A model generated the notes under the pieces. It did no database searches. It had not been told where the DNA came from and saw only the letters and a program-made list of their open reading frames with translations. Position numbers and translations under genes: made by a program. From contig NC_064048.1 in NCBI RefSeq assembly GCF_932526225.1, positions 12,035,665 to 12,099,664 of the forward strand: a DNA stretch of 64,000 nucleotides, written 5' to 3'. This DNA is from Nematostella vectensis. Lineage: Eukaryota; Cnidaria; Anthozoa; Actiniaria; Edwardsiidae. Shown here piece after piece: positions 35,846 through 50,756 of the stretch. How positions within the stretch are numbered: position 1 is the stretch's first letter; each line of letters begins with the position of its first letter.

Positions 35846-37023
35846 GTGTGTAGACAATTGAAAGCCTACAAGAAACACTGACTCCAGACATGCGCAGTGC
35901 CATGACGCTGCCCCTTTAATGAGTGGAGAGGGGAGGGATACAAGTTTATTAAAAGTCTATTTGTGAGACCAACAAACTGGTTGAAAGAACAAGCGTGTTA
36001 ATAGTAAAACAATTATTTGATTACAAAACTACTGTAGATTCCTTTGCACCAAGATAATAACACACATTATTTTGTTTGTTATTTAGGAGGAACGATACGA
36101 GCTCTACGAGACAAATGAGAAGTATTTATTACTCATCTAAATTATACACGTAAATAATAATATTCAAAAGAACTACTGTAACTAAGTAAGTAACACTCAC
36201 ATGTTTTTAAAATTTTAAATAAGTATACAGTTTCATTCAGATACATCTTGTGGTCACTGTGCCATCTACAGGGCCATACCCAAAGCACCTGTGCACCCCA
36301 TCCAACTAAGGGCATCGGCTGCACAGATGTTCCTGGTAAATGGGGCAGGAAAATTTTCCGCGACACCGTGCTTTCATGGTACCCCATGATTCCTTGTTGG
36401 GTGAAGCCCCTCTAGATGTTGACATGTCAACTTCGCAGTCACATGAAAGAAATGTCTAATAGTGTTTTGCAGTCAAGTTGGTTTACGATAATTGGTTACA
36501 ATAGTTGGTTACAATAATTTTGAAAAATTGTTATCATAGCTATGGTCAAATACTGTACATAGAACTGCAAATAAAAAGACTAAAAAAAATAATAATAAAA
36601 ATAAAGCAAAACTAAAAGTGAAGAAAAAACGACAGAGACATTCTGTACACAATAAAAGACAATGCGCCCGCGTGCGTTACGATGCCACGCCGACATAGCG
36701 AGCCCCCAAGGGACCCAAAACGCCCACATAGACCTGTATTTTTTTTCATCCTATATCTCAGCGAGCTGTGCGTGGCGTAACCGTATTACAGGCCTGGGAT
36801 CCTGGTTATTGTCCTCCCCATTAATGCGCGGGTTGGAATACCTTGCAAGAGTGTTGTACAGCATATTCGCCGGAAATATCGGTGCTTGGGGCCTTCGGGT
36901 TCTTTACAGCCTTCCGTAAAAGCCTTGTGCTGCCATACCGATTGGGTAATCCGTATGTATGGTTTCCGTTTTGTTCTTTAGGCCGGGTTCGATCCCAGGC
37001 CAATGGCCTTTTTTTTTCTCTAT

Positions 37024-37062
<39 letters not shown>

Positions 37063-37556
37063 GTTCAAGATAACGTTTTTTTAGTATTTTTTTATAATAC
37101 TCATCAAAAAAGTGGTGTGACATAGGTTCGTCTACCTGATCCAGGATACTAAAGATACAGGCTTGATATGCATTATATACAGCTAGCAAAATGAGCTTGC
37201 TAGCTTTACTGATTATTTGTATTCGATATTTTCCTAGTAAGAGAACAAAAATAAAAAGCAAAGAGTCGAGGAAGTAAACAAGTTATGTGATCTTTAATGT
37301 TTTATTAGGAGGGGTACATTTTGTACAAAGAAGCATACATAGAATATGCTTAAAAGTGCAGTGTGATGAAGAGCTTTGCAATAGCTCTCCGGCCAGGAAA
37401 CAATGAATTTCAGTCAAATTCTAATGTTGACCTAAGAGCCTTTGGTCCATGTGGAAGACTTAAATTCAAAGGAAATGCCCACAAACTGTCAATAAACATT
37501 CAGTAAAATATCGAATATTATTTTAACAAAGCATTGACAACTATTAAAGTTCAACT
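35846..37556 (+). repeat. Monomer 22 (1711 bp), diverged
   Basis: B box 36986-36996; T tract of 32. Private G36336 and A36381, G36620 plus loss of a C in the A-rich tract, and a 7-T AACGTTT run. GGAAACAATG (for GGACACAATG) near 37397 is shared only with monomer 20. Confidence 0.96.
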
Positions 37557-38735
37557 GTGTGTAGACAATTGAAAGCCTACAAGAAACACTGACTCCAGAC
37601 ATGCGCAGTGCCATGACGCTGCCCCTTTAATGAGTGGAGAGGGGAGGGATACAAGTTTATTAAAAGTCTATTTGTGAGACCAACAAACTGGTTGAAAGAA
37701 CAAGCGTGTTAATAGTAAAACAATTATTTGATTACAAAACTACTGTAGATTCCTTTGCACCAAGATAATAACACACATTATTTTGTTTGTTATTTAGGAG
37801 GAACGATACGAGCTCTACGAGACAAATGAGAAGTATTTATTACTCATCTAAATTATACACGTAAATAATAATATTCAAAAGAACTACTGTAACTAAGTAA
37901 GTAACACTCACATGTTTTTAAAATTTTAAATAAGTATACAGTTTCATTCAGATACATCTTGTGGTCACTGTGCCATCTACAGGGCCATACCCAAAGCACC
38001 TGTGCACCCCATCCAACTAAGGGCATCGGCTGCACAGATGTTCCTGATAAATGGGGCAGGAAAATTTTCCGCGACACCGTGCTTTCATGGTCCCCCATGA
38101 TTCCTTGTTGGGTGAAGCCCCTCTAGATGTTGACATGTCAACTTCGCAGTCACATGAAAGAAATGTCTAATAGTGTTTTGCAGTCAAGTTGGTTTACGAT
38201 AATTGGTTACAATAGTTGGTTACAATAATTTTGAAAAATTGTTATCATAGCTATGGTCAAATACTGTACATAGAACTGCAAATAAAAAGACTAAAAAAAA
38301 TAATAATAAAAATAAAGCAAAACTAAAAGTAAAGCAAAAAACGACAGAGACATTCTGTACACAATAAAAGACAATGCGCCCGCGTGCGTTACGATGCCAC
38401 GCCGACATAGCGAGCCCCCAAGGGACCCAAAACGCCCACATAAACCTGTATTTTTTTTCATCCTATATCTCAGCGAGCTGTGCGTGGCGTAACCGTATTA
38501 CAGGCCTGGGATCCTGGTTATTGTCCTCTCCATTAATGCGCGGGTTGGAATACCTTGCAAGAGTGTTGTACAGCATATTCGCCGGAAATATCGGTGCTTG
38601 GGGCCTTCGGGTTCTTTACAGCCTTCCGTAAAAGCCTTGTGCTGCCATACCGATTGGGTAATCCGTATGTATGGTTTCCGTTTTGTTCTTTAGGCCGGGT
38701 TCGATCCCAGGCCAATGGCCTTTTTTTTTCTCAAT

Positions 38736-38772
<37 letters not shown>

Positions 38773-39265
38773 GTTCAAGATAACGTTTTTTAGTATTTTT
38801 TTATAATACTCATCAAAAAAGTGGTGTGACATAGGTTCGTCTACCTGATCCAGGATACTAAAGATACAGGCTTGATATGCATTATATACAGCTAGCAAAA
38901 TGAGCTTGCTAGCTTTACTGATTATTTGTATTCGATATTTTCCTAGTAAGAGAACAAAAATAAAAAGCAAAGAGTCGAGGAAGTAAACAAGTTATGTGAT
39001 CTTTAATGTTTTATTAGGAGGGGTACATTTTGTACAAAGAAGCATACATAGAATATGCTTAAAAGTGCAGTGTGATGAAGAGCTTTGCAATAGCTCTCCG
39101 GCCAGGACACAATGAATTTCAGTCAAATTCTAATGTTGACCTAAGAGCCTTTGGTCCATGTGGAAGACTTAAATTCAAAGGAAATGCCCACAAACTGTCA
39201 ATAAACATTCAGTAAAATATCGAATATTATTTTAACAAAGCATTGACAACTATTAAAGTTCAACT
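37557..39265 (+). repeat. Monomer 23 (1709 bp)
   Basis: B box 38698-38708; T tract of 30. Private A38443, T38529 and A38733, the last between the T9 run and the long T tract. Confidence 0.96.
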
Positions 39266-40969
39266 GTGTGTAGACAATTGAAAGCCTACAAGAAACACTG
39301 ACTCCAGACATGCGCAGTGCCATGACGCTGCCCCTTTAATGAGTGGAGAGGGGAGGGATACAAGTTTATTAAAAGTCTATTTGTGAGACCAACAAACTGG
39401 TTGAAAGAACAAGCGTGTTAATAGTAAAACAATTATTTGATTACAAAACTACTGTAGATTCCTTTGCACCAAGATAATAACACACATTATTTTGTTTGTT
39501 ATTTAGGAGGAACGATACGAGCTCTACGAGACAAATGAGAAGTATTTATTACTCATCTAAATTATACACGTAAATAATAATATTCAAAAGAACTACTGTA
39601 ACTAAGTAAGTAACACTCACATGTTTTTAAAATTTCAAATAAGTATACAGTTTCATTCAGATACATCTTGTGGTCACTGTGCCATCTACAGGGCCATACC
39701 CAAAGCACCTGTGCACCCCATCCAACTAAGGGCATCGGCTGCACAGATGTTCCTGATAAATGGGGCAGGAAAATTTTCCGCGACACCGTGCTTTCATGGT
39801 CCCCCATGATTCCTTGTTGGGTGAAGCCCCTCTAGATGTTGACATGTCAACTTCGCAGTCACATGAAAGAAATGTCTAATAGTGTTTTGCAGTCAAGTTG
39901 GTTTACGATAATTGGTTACAATAGTTGGTTACAATAATTTTGAAAAATTGTTATCATAGCTATGGTCAAATACTGTACATAGAACTGCAAATAAAAAGAC
40001 TAAAAAAAATAATAATAAAAATAAAGCAAAACTAAAAGTAAAGCAAAAAACGACAGAGACATTCTGTACACAATAAAAGACAATGCGCCCGCGTGCGTTA
40101 CGATGCCACGCCGACATAGCGAGCCCCCAAGGGACCCAAAACGCCCACATAGACCTGTATTTTTTTTCATCCTATATCTCAGCGAGCTGTGCGTGGCGTA
40201 ACCGTATTACAGGCCTGGGATCCTGGTTATTGTCCTCCCCATTAATGCGCGGGTTGGAATACCTTGCAAGAGTGTTGTACAGCATATTCGCCGGAAATAT
40301 CGGTGCTTGGGGCCTTCGGGTTCTTTACAGCCTTCCGTAAAAGCCTTGTGCTGCCATACCGATTGGGTAATCCGTATGTATGGTTTCCGTTTTGTTCTTT
40401 AGGCCGGGTTCGATCCCAGGCCAATGGCCTTTTTTTTTCCCTATGGTTTTTTTTTTTTTTTTTTTTTTTTTACACAGTTCAAGATAACGTTTTTTAGTAT
40501 TTTTTTATAATACTCATCAAAAAAGTGGTGTGACATAGGTTCGTCTACCTGATCCAGGATACTAAAGATACAGGCTTGATATGCATTATATACAGCTAGC
40601 AAAATGAGCTTGCTAGCTTTACTGATTATTTGTATTCGATATTTTCCTAGTAAGAGAACAAAAATAAAAAGCAAAGAGTCGAGGAAGTAAACAAGTTATG
40701 TGATCTTTAATGTTTTATTAGGAGGGGTACATTTTGTACAAAGAAGCATACATAGAATATGCTTAAAAGTGCAGTGTGATGAAGAGCTTTGCAATAGCTC
40801 TCCGGCCAGGACACAATGAATTTCAGTCAAATTCTAATGTTGACCTAAGAGCCTTTGGTCCATGTGGAAGACTTAAATTTAAAGGAAATGCCCACAAACT
40901 GTCAATAAACATTCAGTAAAATATCGAATATTATTTTAACAAAGCATTGACAACTATTAAAGTTCAACT
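39266..40969 (+). repeat. Monomer 24 (1704 bp), shortest complete copy
   Basis: B box 40407-40417; T tract of 25, the shortest seen. Private changes: C near 39635 (AATTTCAAAT for AATTTTAAAT), C40440 (TTTCCCTATGG) and T near 40880 (AAATTTAAAGG). Confidence 0.96.
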
Positions 40970-42148
40970 GTGTGTAGACAATTGAAAGCCTACAAGAAAC
41001 ACTGACTCCAGACATGCGCAGTGCCATGACGCTGCCCCTTTAATGAGTGGAGAGGGGAGGGATACAAGTTTATTAAAAGTCTATTTGTGAGACCAACAAA
41101 CTGGTTGAAAGAACAAGCGTGTTAATAGTAAAACAATTATTTGATTACAAAACTACTGTAGATTCCTTTGCACCAAGATAATAACACACATTATTTTGTT
41201 TGTTATTTAGGAGGAACGATACGAGCTCTACGAGACAAATGAGAAGTATTTATTACTCATCTAAATTATACACGTAAATAATAATATTCAAAAGAACTAC
41301 TGTAACTAAGTAAGTAACACTCACATGTTTTTAAAATTTTAAATAAGTATACAGTTTCATTCAGATACATCTTGTGGTCACTGTGCCATCTACAGGGCCA
41401 TACCCAAAGCACCTGTGCACCTCATCCAACTAAGGGCATCGGCTGCACAGATGTTCCTGATAAATGGGGCAGGAAAATTTTCCGCGACACCGTGCTTTCA
41501 TGGTCCCCCATGATTCCTTGTTGGGTGAAGCCCCTCTAGATGTTGACATGTCAACTTCGCAGTCACATGAAAGAAATGTCTAATAGTGTTTTGCAGTCAA
41601 GTTGGTTTACGATAATTGGTTACAATAGTTGGTTACAATAATTTTGAAAAATTGTTATCATAGCTATGGTCAAATACTGTACATAGAACTGCAAATAAAA
41701 AGACTAAAAAAAATAATAATAAAAATAAAGCAAAACTAAAAGTAAAGCAAAAAACGACAGAGACATTCTGTACACAATAAAAGACAATGCGCCCGCGTGC
41801 GTTACGATGCCACGCCGACATAGCGAGCCCCCAAGGGACCCAAAACGCCCACATAGACCTGTATTTTTTTTCATCCTATATCTCAGCGAGCTGTGCGTGG
41901 CGTAACCGTATTACAGGCCTGGGATCCTGGTTATTGTCCTCCCCATTAATGCGCGGGTTGGAATACCTTGCAAGAGTGTTGTACAGCATATTCGCCGGAA
42001 ATATCGGTGCTTGGGGCCTTCGGGTTCTTTACAGCCTTCCGTAAAAGCCTTGTGCTGCCATACCGATTGGGTAATCCGTATGTATGGTTTCCGTTTTGTT
42101 CTTTAGGCCGGGTTCGATCCCAGGCCAATGGCCTTTTTTTTTCTCTAT

Positions 42149-42185
<37 letters not shown>

Positions 42186-42678
42186 GTTCAAGATAACGTT
42201 TTTTAGTATTTTTTTATAATACTCATCAAAAAAGTGGTGTGACATAGGTTCGTCTACCTGATCCAGGATACTAAAGATACAGGCTTGATATGCATTATAT
42301 ACAGCTAGCAAAATGAGCTTGCTAGCTTTACTGATTATTTGTATTCGATATTTTCCTAGTAAGAGAACAAAAATAAAAAGCAAAGAGTCGAGGAAGTAAA
42401 CAAGTTATGTGATCTTTAATGTTTTATTAGGAGGGGTACATTTTGTACAAAGAAGCATACATAGAATATGCTTAAAAGTGCAGTGTGATGAAGAGCTTTG
42501 CAATAGCTCTCCGGCCAGGACACAATGAATTTCAGTCAAATTCTAATGTTGACCTAAGAGCCTTTGGTCCATGTGGAAGACTTAAATTCAAAGGAAATGC
42601 CCACAAACTGTCAATAAACATTCAGTAAAATATCGAATATTATTTTAACAAAGCATTGACAACTATTAAAGTTCAACT
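40970..42678 (+). repeat. Monomer 25 (1709 bp)
   Basis: B box 42111-42121; T tract of 30. Private T41422 (GCACCTCATCC) creates a stop in the minus-strand reading frame open in most copies, which is evidence that the frame is not protein coding. Confidence 0.96.
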
Positions 42679-43858
42679 GTGTGTAGACAATTGAAAGCCT
42701 ACAAGAAACACTGACTCCAGACATGCGCAGTGCCATGACGCTGCCCCTTTAATGAGTGGAGAGGGGAGGGATACAAGTTTATTAAAAGTCTATTTGTGAG
42801 ACCAACAAACTGGTTGAAAGAACAAGCGTGTTAATAGTAAAACAATTATTTGATTACAAAACTACTGTAGATTCCTTTGCACCAAGATAATAACACACAT
42901 TATTTTGTTTGTTATTTAGGAGGAACGATACGAGCTCTACGAGACAAATGAGAAGTATTTATTACTCATCTAAATTATACACGTAAATAATAATATTCAA
43001 AAGAACTACTGTAACTAAGTAAGTAACACTCACATGTTTTTAAAATTTTAAATAAGTATACAGTTTCATTCAGATACATCTTGTGGTCACTGTGCCATCT
43101 ACAGGGCCATACCCAAAGCACCTGTGCACCCCATCCAACTAAGGGCATCGGCTGCACAGATGTTCCTGATAAATGGGGCAGGAAAATTTTCCGCGACACC
43201 GTGCTTTCATGGTCCCCCATGATTCCTTGTTGGGTGAAGCCCCTCTAGATGTTGACATGTCAACTTCGCAGTCACATGAAAGAAATGTCTAATAGTGTTT
43301 TGCAGTCAAGTTGGTTTACGATAATTGGTTACAATAGTTGGTTACAATAATTTTGAAAAATTGTTATCATAGCTATGGTCAAATACTGTACATAGAACTG
43401 CAAATAAAAAGACTAAAAAAAAATAATAATAAAAATAAAGCAAAACTAAAAGTAAAGCAAAAAACGACAGAGACATTCTGTACACAATAAAAGACAATGC
43501 GCCCGCGTGCGTTACGATGCCACGCCGACATAGCGAGCCCCCAAGGGACCCAAAACGCCCACATAGACCTGTTTTTTTTTTCATCCTATATCTCAGCGAG
43601 CTGTGCGTGGCGTAACCGTATTACAGGCCTGGGATCCTGGTTATTGTCCTCCCCATTAATGCGCGGGTTGGAATACCTTGCAAGAGTGTTGTACAGCATA
43701 TTCGCCGGAAATATCGGTGCTTGGGGCCTTCGGGTTCTTTACAGCCTTCCGTAAAAGCCTTGTGCTGCCATACCGATTGGGTAATCCGTATGTATGGTTT
43801 CCGTTTTGTTCTTTAGGCCGGGTTCGATCCCAGGCCAATGGCCTTTTTTTTTCTCTAT

Positions 43859-43902
<44 letters not shown>

Positions 43903-44395
43903 GTTCAAGATAACGTTTTTTAGTATTTTTTTATAATACTCATCAAAAAAGTGGTGTGACATAGGTTCGTCTACCTGATCCAGGATACTAAAGATACAGG
44001 CTTGATATGCATTATACACAGCTAGCAAAATGAGCTTGCTAGCTTTACTGATTATTTGTATTCGATATTTTCCTAGTAAGAGAACAAAAATAAAAAGCAA
44101 AGAGTCGAGGAAGTAAACAAGTTATGTGATCTTTAATGTTTTATTAGGAGGGGTACATTTTGTACAAAGAAGCATACATAGAATATGCTTAAAAGTACAG
44201 TGTGATGAAGAGCTTTGCAATAGCTCTCCGGCCAGGACACAATGAATTTCAGTCAAATTCTAATGTTGACCTAAGAGCCTTTGGTCCATGTGGAAGACTT
44301 AAATTCAAAGGAAATGCCCACAAACTGTCAATAAACATTCAGTAAAATATCGAATATTATTTTAACAAAGCATTGACAACTATTAAAGTTCAACT
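42679..44395 (+). repeat. Monomer 26 (1717 bp)
   Basis: B box 43821-43831; T tract of 37 (43861-43897). Shares with monomer 30 C44017 (ATTATACACAGC), A44197 (AAGTACAG) and a 9-A run in the A-rich tract. CTGTTTTTTTTT near 43571 is private. Confidence 0.97.
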
Positions 44396-45574
44396 GTGTG
44401 TAGACAATTGAAAGCCTACAAGAAACACTGACTCCAGACATGCGCAGTGCCATGACGCTGCCCCTTTAATGAGTGGAGAGGGGAGGGATACAAGTTTATT
44501 AAAAGTCTATTTGTGAGACCAACAAACTGGTTGAAAGAACAAGCGTGTTAATAGTAAAACAATTATTTGATTACAAAACTACTGTAGATTCCTTTGCACC
44601 AAGATAATAACACACATTATTTTGTTTGTTATTTAGGAGGAACGATACGAGCTCTACGAGACAAATGAGAAGTATTTATTACTCATCTAAATTATACACG
44701 CAAATAATAATATTCAAAAGAACTACTGTAACTAAGTAAGTAACACTCTCATGTTTTTAAAATTTTAAATAAGTATACAGTTTCATTCAGATACATCTTG
44801 TGGTCACTGTGCCATCTACAGGGCCATACCCAAAGCACCTGTGCACCCCATCCAACTAAGGGCATCGGCTGCACAGATGTTCCTGATAAATGGGGCAGGA
44901 AAATTTTCCGCGACACCGTGCTTTCATGGTCCCCCATGATTCCTTGTTGGGTGAAGCCCCTCTAGATGTTGACATGTCAACTTCGCAGTCACATGAAAGA
45001 AATGTCTAATAGTGTTTTGCAGTCAAGTTGGTTTACGATAATTGGTTACAATAGTTGGTTACAATAATTTTGAAAAATTGTTATCATAGCTATGGTCAAA
45101 TACTGTACATAGAACTGCAAATAAAAAGACTAAAAAAAATAATAATAAAAATAAAGCAAAACTAAAAGTAAAGCAAAAAACGACAGAGACATTCTGTACA
45201 CAATAAAAGACAATGCGCCCGCGTGCGTTACGATGCCACGCCGACATAGCGAGCCCCCAAGGGACCCAAAACGCCCACATAGACCTGTATTTTTTTTCAT
45301 CCTATATCTCAGCGAGCTGTGCGTGGCGTAACCGTATTACAGGCCTGGGATCCTGGTTATTGTCCTCCCCATTAATGCGCGGGTTGGAATACCTTGCAAG
45401 AGTGTTGTACAGCATATTCGCCGGAAATATCGGTGCTTGGGGCCTTCGGGTTCTTTACAGCCTTCCGTAAAAGCCTTGTGCTGCCATACCGATTGGGTAA
45501 TCCGTATGTATGGTTTCCGTTTTGTTCTTTAGGCCGGGTTCGATCCCAGGCCAATGGCCTTTTTTTTTCTCTAT

Positions 45575-45613
<39 letters not shown>

Positions 45614-46106
45614 GTTCAAGATAACGTTTTTTAGTATTTTTTTATAATACTCATCAAAAAAGTGGTGTGACATAGGTTCGTCTACCTGATCCAGGATACT
45701 AAAGATACAGGCTTGATATGCATTATATACAGCTAGCAAAATGAGCTTGCTAGCTTTACTGATTATTTGTATTCGATATTTTCCTAGTAAGAGAACAAAA
45801 ATAAAAAGCAAAGAGTCGAGGAAGTAAACAAGTTATGTGATCTTTAATGTTTTATTAGGAGGGGTACATTTTGTACAAAGAAGCATACATAGAATATGCT
45901 TAAAAGTGCAGTGTGATGAAGAGCTTTGCAATAGCTCTCCGGCCAGGACACAATGAATTTCAGTCAAATTCTAATGTTGACCTAAGAGCCTTTGGTCCAT
46001 GTGGAAGACTTAAATTCAAAGGAAATGCCCACAAACTGTCAATAAACATTCAGTAAAATATCGAATATTATTTTAACAAAGCATTGACAACTATTAAAGT
46101 TCAACT
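44396..46106 (+). repeat. Monomer 27 (1711 bp)
   Basis: B box 45537-45547; T tract of 32. Shares T44749 (CACTCTCATG) with monomer 31. Private C at 44701 (ACACGCAAAT). Confidence 0.97.
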
Positions 46107-47284
46107 GTGTGTAGACAATTGAAAGCCTACAAGAAACACTGACTCCAGACATGCGCAGTGCCATGACGCTGCCCCTTTAATGAGTGGAGAGGGGAGGGAT
46201 ACAAGTTTATTAAAAGTCTATTTGTGAGACCAACAAACTGGTTGAAAGAACAAGCGTGTTAATAGTAAAACAATTATTTGATTACAAAACTACTGTAGAT
46301 TCCTTTGCACCAAGATAATAACACACATTATTTTGTTTGTTATTTAGGAGGAACGATACGAGCTCTACGAGACAAATGAGAAGTATTTATTACTCATCTA
46401 AATTATACACGTAAATAATAATATTCAAAAGAACTACTGTAACTAAGTAAGTAACACTCACATGTTTTTAAAATTTTAAATAAGTATACAGTTTCATTCA
46501 GATACATCTTGTGGTCACTGTGCCATCTACAGGGCCATACCCAAAGCACCTGTGCACCCCATCCAACTAAGGGCATCGGCTGCACAGATGTTCCTGATAA
46601 ATGGGGCAGGAAAATTTTCCGCGACACCGTGCTTTCATGGTCCCCCATGATTCCTTGTTGGGTGAAGCCCCTCTAGATGTTGACATGTCAACTTCGCAGT
46701 CACATGAAAGAAATGTCTAATAGTGTTTTGCAGTCAAGTTGGTTTACGATAATTGGTTACAATAGTTGGTTACAATAATTTTGAAAAATTGTTATCATAG
46801 CTATGGTCAAATACTGTACATAGAACTGCAAATAAAAAGACTAAAAAAATAATAATAAAAATAAAGCAAAACTAAAAGTAAAGCAAAAAACGACAGAGAC
46901 ATTCTGTACACAATAAAAGACAATGCGCCCGCGTGCGTTACGATGCCACGCCGACATAGCGAGCCCCCAAGGGACCCAAAACGCCCACATAGACCTGTAT
47001 TTTTTTTCATCCTATATCTCAGCGAGCTGTGCGTGGCGTAACCGTATTACAGGCCTGGGATCCTGGTTATTGTCCTCCCCATTAATGCGCGGGTTGGAAT
47101 ACCTTGCAAGAGTGTTGTACAGCATATTCGCCGGAAATATCGGTGCTTGGGGCCTTCGGGTTCTTTACAGCCTTCCGTAAAAGCCTTGTGCTGCCATACC
47201 GATTGGGTAATCCGTATGTATGGTTTCCGTTTTGTTCTTTAGGCCGGGTTCGATCCCAGGCCAATGGCCTTTTTTTTTCTCTAT

Positions 47285-47329
<45 letters not shown>

Positions 47330-47822
47330 GTTCAAGATAACGTTTTTTAGTATTTTTTTATAATACTCATCAAAAAAGTGGTGTGACATAGGTTCGTCTA
47401 CCTGATCCAGGATACTAAAGATACAGGCTTGATATGCATTATATACAGCTAGCAAAATGAGCTTGCTAGCTTTACTGATTATTTGTATTCGATATTTTCC
47501 TAGTAAGAGAACAAAAATAAAAAGCAAAGAGTCGAGGAAGTAAACAAGTTATGTGATCTTTAATGTTTTATTAGGAGGGGTACATTTTGTACAAAGAAGC
47601 ATACATAGAATATGCTTAAAAGTGCAGTGTGATGAAGAGCTTTGCAATAGCTCTCCGGCCAGGACACAATGAATTTCAGTCAAATTGTAATGTTGACCTA
47701 AGAGCCTTTGGTCCATGTGGAAGACTTAAATTCAAAGGAAATGCCCACAAACTGTCAATAAACATTCAGTAAAATATCGAATATTATTTTAACAAAGCAT
47801 TGACAACTATTAAAGTTCAACT
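46107..47822 (+). repeat. Monomer 28 (1716 bp)
   Basis: B box 47247-47257; T tract of 39 after ATG (G lost); 7 A in the A-rich tract. G47687 (AATTGTAATG). All these states recur in monomer 33. Confidence 0.97.
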
Positions 47823-49001
47823 GTGTGTAGACAATTGAAAGCCTACAAGAAACACTGACTCCAGACATGCGCAGTGCCATGACGCTGCCCCTTTAATGAG
47901 TGGAGAGGGGAGGGATACAAGTTTATTAAAAGTCTATTTGTGAGACCAACAAACTGGTTGAAAGAACAAGCGTGTTAATAGTAAAACAATTATTTGATTA
48001 CAAAACTACTGTAGATTCCTTTGCACCAAGATAATAACACACATTATTTTGTTTGTTATTTAGGAGGAACGATACGAGCTCTACGAGACAAATGAGAAGT
48101 ATTTATTACTCATCTAAATTATACACGTAAATAATAATATTCAAAAGAACTACTGTAACTAAGTAAGTAACACTCACATGTTTTTAAAATTTTAAATAAG
48201 TATACAGTTTCATTCAGATACATCTTGTGGTCACTGTGCCATCTACAGGGCCATACCCAAAGCACCTGTGCACCCCATCCAACTAAGGGCATCGGCTGCA
48301 CAGATGTTCCTGATAAATGGGGCAGGAAAATTTTCCGCGACACCGTGCTTTCATGGTCCCCCATGATTCCTTGTTGGGTGAAGCCCCTCTAGATGTTGAC
48401 ATGTCAACTTCACAATCACATGAAAGAAATGTCTAATAGTGTTTTGCAGTCAAGTTGGTTTACGATAATTGGTTACAATAGTTGGTTACAATAATTTTGA
48501 AAAATTGTTATCATAGCTATGGTCAAATACTGTACATAGAACTGCAAATAAAAAGACTAAAAAAAATAATAATAAAAATAAAGCAAAACTAAAAGTAAAG
48601 CAAAAAACGACAGAGACATTCTGTACACAATAAAAGACAATGCGCCCGCGTGCGTTACGATGCCACGCCGACATAGCGAGCCCCCAAGGGACCCAAAACG
48701 CCCACATAGACCTGTATTTTTTTTCATCCTATATCTCAGCGAGCTGTGCGTGGCGTAACCGTATTACAGGCCTGGGATCCTGGTTATTGTCCTCCCCATT
48801 AATGCGCGGGTTGGAATACCTTGCAAGAGTGTTGTACAGCATATTCGCCGGAAATATCGGTGCTTGGGGCCTTCGGGTTCTTTACAGCCTTCCGTAAAAG
48901 CCTTGTGCTGCCATACCGATTGGGTAATCCGTATGTATGGTTTCCGTTTTGTTCTTTAGGCCGGGTTCGATCCCAGGCCAATGGCCTTTTTTTTTCTCTA
49001 T

Positions 49002-49037
<36 letters not shown>

Positions 49038-49530
49038 GTTCAAGATAACGTTTTTTAGTATTTTTTTATAATACTCATCAAAAAAGTGGTGTGACATAGG
49101 TTCGTCTACCTGATCCAGGATACTAAAGATACAGGCTTGATATGCATTATATACAGCTAGCAAAATGAGCTTGCTAGCTTTACTGATTATTTGTATTCGA
49201 TATTTTCCTAGTAAGAGAACAAAAATAAAAAGCAAAGAGTCGAGGAAGTAAACAAGTTATGTGATCTTTAATGTTTTATTAGGAGGGGTACATTTTGTAC
49301 AAAGAAGCATACATAGAATATGCTTAAAAGTGCAGTGTGATGAAGAGCTTTGCAATAGCTATCCGGCCAGGACACAATGAATTTCAGTCAAATTCTAATG
49401 TTGACCTAAGAGCCTTTGGTCCATGTGGAAGACTTAAATTCAAAGGAAATGCCCACAAACTGTCAATAAACATTCAGTAAAATATCGAATATTATTTTAA
49501 CAAAGCATTGACAACTATTAAAGTTCAACT
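47823..49530 (+). repeat. Monomer 29 (1708 bp)
   Basis: B box 48964-48974; T tract of 29. CACAATCACA at 48411-48420 (for CGCAGTCACA) is shared only with monomer 34. A49371 is shared with monomer 16. Confidence 0.97.
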
Positions 49531-50710
49531 GTGTGTAGACAATTGAAAGCCTACAAGAAACACTGACTCCAGACATGCGCAGTGCCATGACGCTGCCCCT
49601 TTAATGAGTGGAGAGGGGAGGGATACAAGTTTATTAAAAGTCTATTTGTGAGACCAACAAACTGGTTGAAAGAACAAGCGTGTTAATAGTAAAACAATTA
49701 TTTGATTACAAAACTACTGTAGATTCCTTTGCACCAAGATAATAACACACATTATTTTGTTTGTTATTTAGGAGGAACGATACGAGCTCTACGAGACAAA
49801 TGAGAAGTATTTATTACTCATCTAAATTATACACGTAAATAATAATATTCAAAAGAACTACTGTAACTAAGTAAGTAACACTCACATGTTTTTAAAATTT
49901 TAAATAAGTATACAGTTTCATTCAGATACATCTTGTGGTCACTGTGCCATCTACAGGGCCATACCCAAAGCACCTGTGCACCCCATCCAACTAAGGGCAT
50001 CGGCTGCACAGATGTTCCTGATAAATGGGGCAGGAAAATTTTCCGCGACACCGTGCTTTCATGGTCCCCCATGATTCCTTGTTGGGTGAAGCCCCTCTAG
50101 ATGTTGACATGTCAACTTCGCAGTCACATGAAAGAAATGTCTAATAGTGTTTTGCAGTCAAGTTGGTTTACGATAATTGGTTACAATAGTTGGTTACAAT
50201 AATTTTGAAAAATTGTTATCATAGCTATGGTCAAATACTGTACATAGAACTGCAAATAAAAAGACTAAAAAAAAATAATAATAAAAATAAAGCAAAACTA
50301 AAAGTAAAGCAAAAAACGACAGAGACATTCTGTACACAATAAAAGACAATGCGCCCGCGTGCGTTACGATGCCACGCCGACATAGCGAGCCCCCAAGGGA
50401 CCCAAAACGCCCACATAGACCTGTATTTTTTTTCATCCTATATCTCAGCGAGCTGTGCGTGGCGTAACCGTATTACAGGCCTGGGATCCTGGTTATTGTC
50501 CTCCCCATTAATGCGCGGGTTGGAATACCTTGCAAGAGTGTTGTACAGCATATTCGCCGGAAATATCGGTGCTTGGGGCCTTCGGGTTCTTTACAGCCTT
50601 CCGTAAAAGCCTTGTGCTGCCATACCGATTGGGTAATCCGTATGTATGGTTTCCGTTTTGTTCTTTAGGCCGGGTTCGATCCCAGGCCAATGGCCTTTTT
50701 TTTTCTCTAT

Positions 50711-50756
<46 letters not shown>

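Larger units (their letters stand above)
42679..49530. repeat. Second higher-order block, copy 1 (monomers 26-29)
   Basis: Monomers 26, 27, 28 and 29 have diagnostic partners in monomers 30, 31, 33 and 34. Shared states include the 9-A run with ATTATACACAGC, CACTCTCATG, T39 with lost G, and CACAATCACA. Confidence 0.88.
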
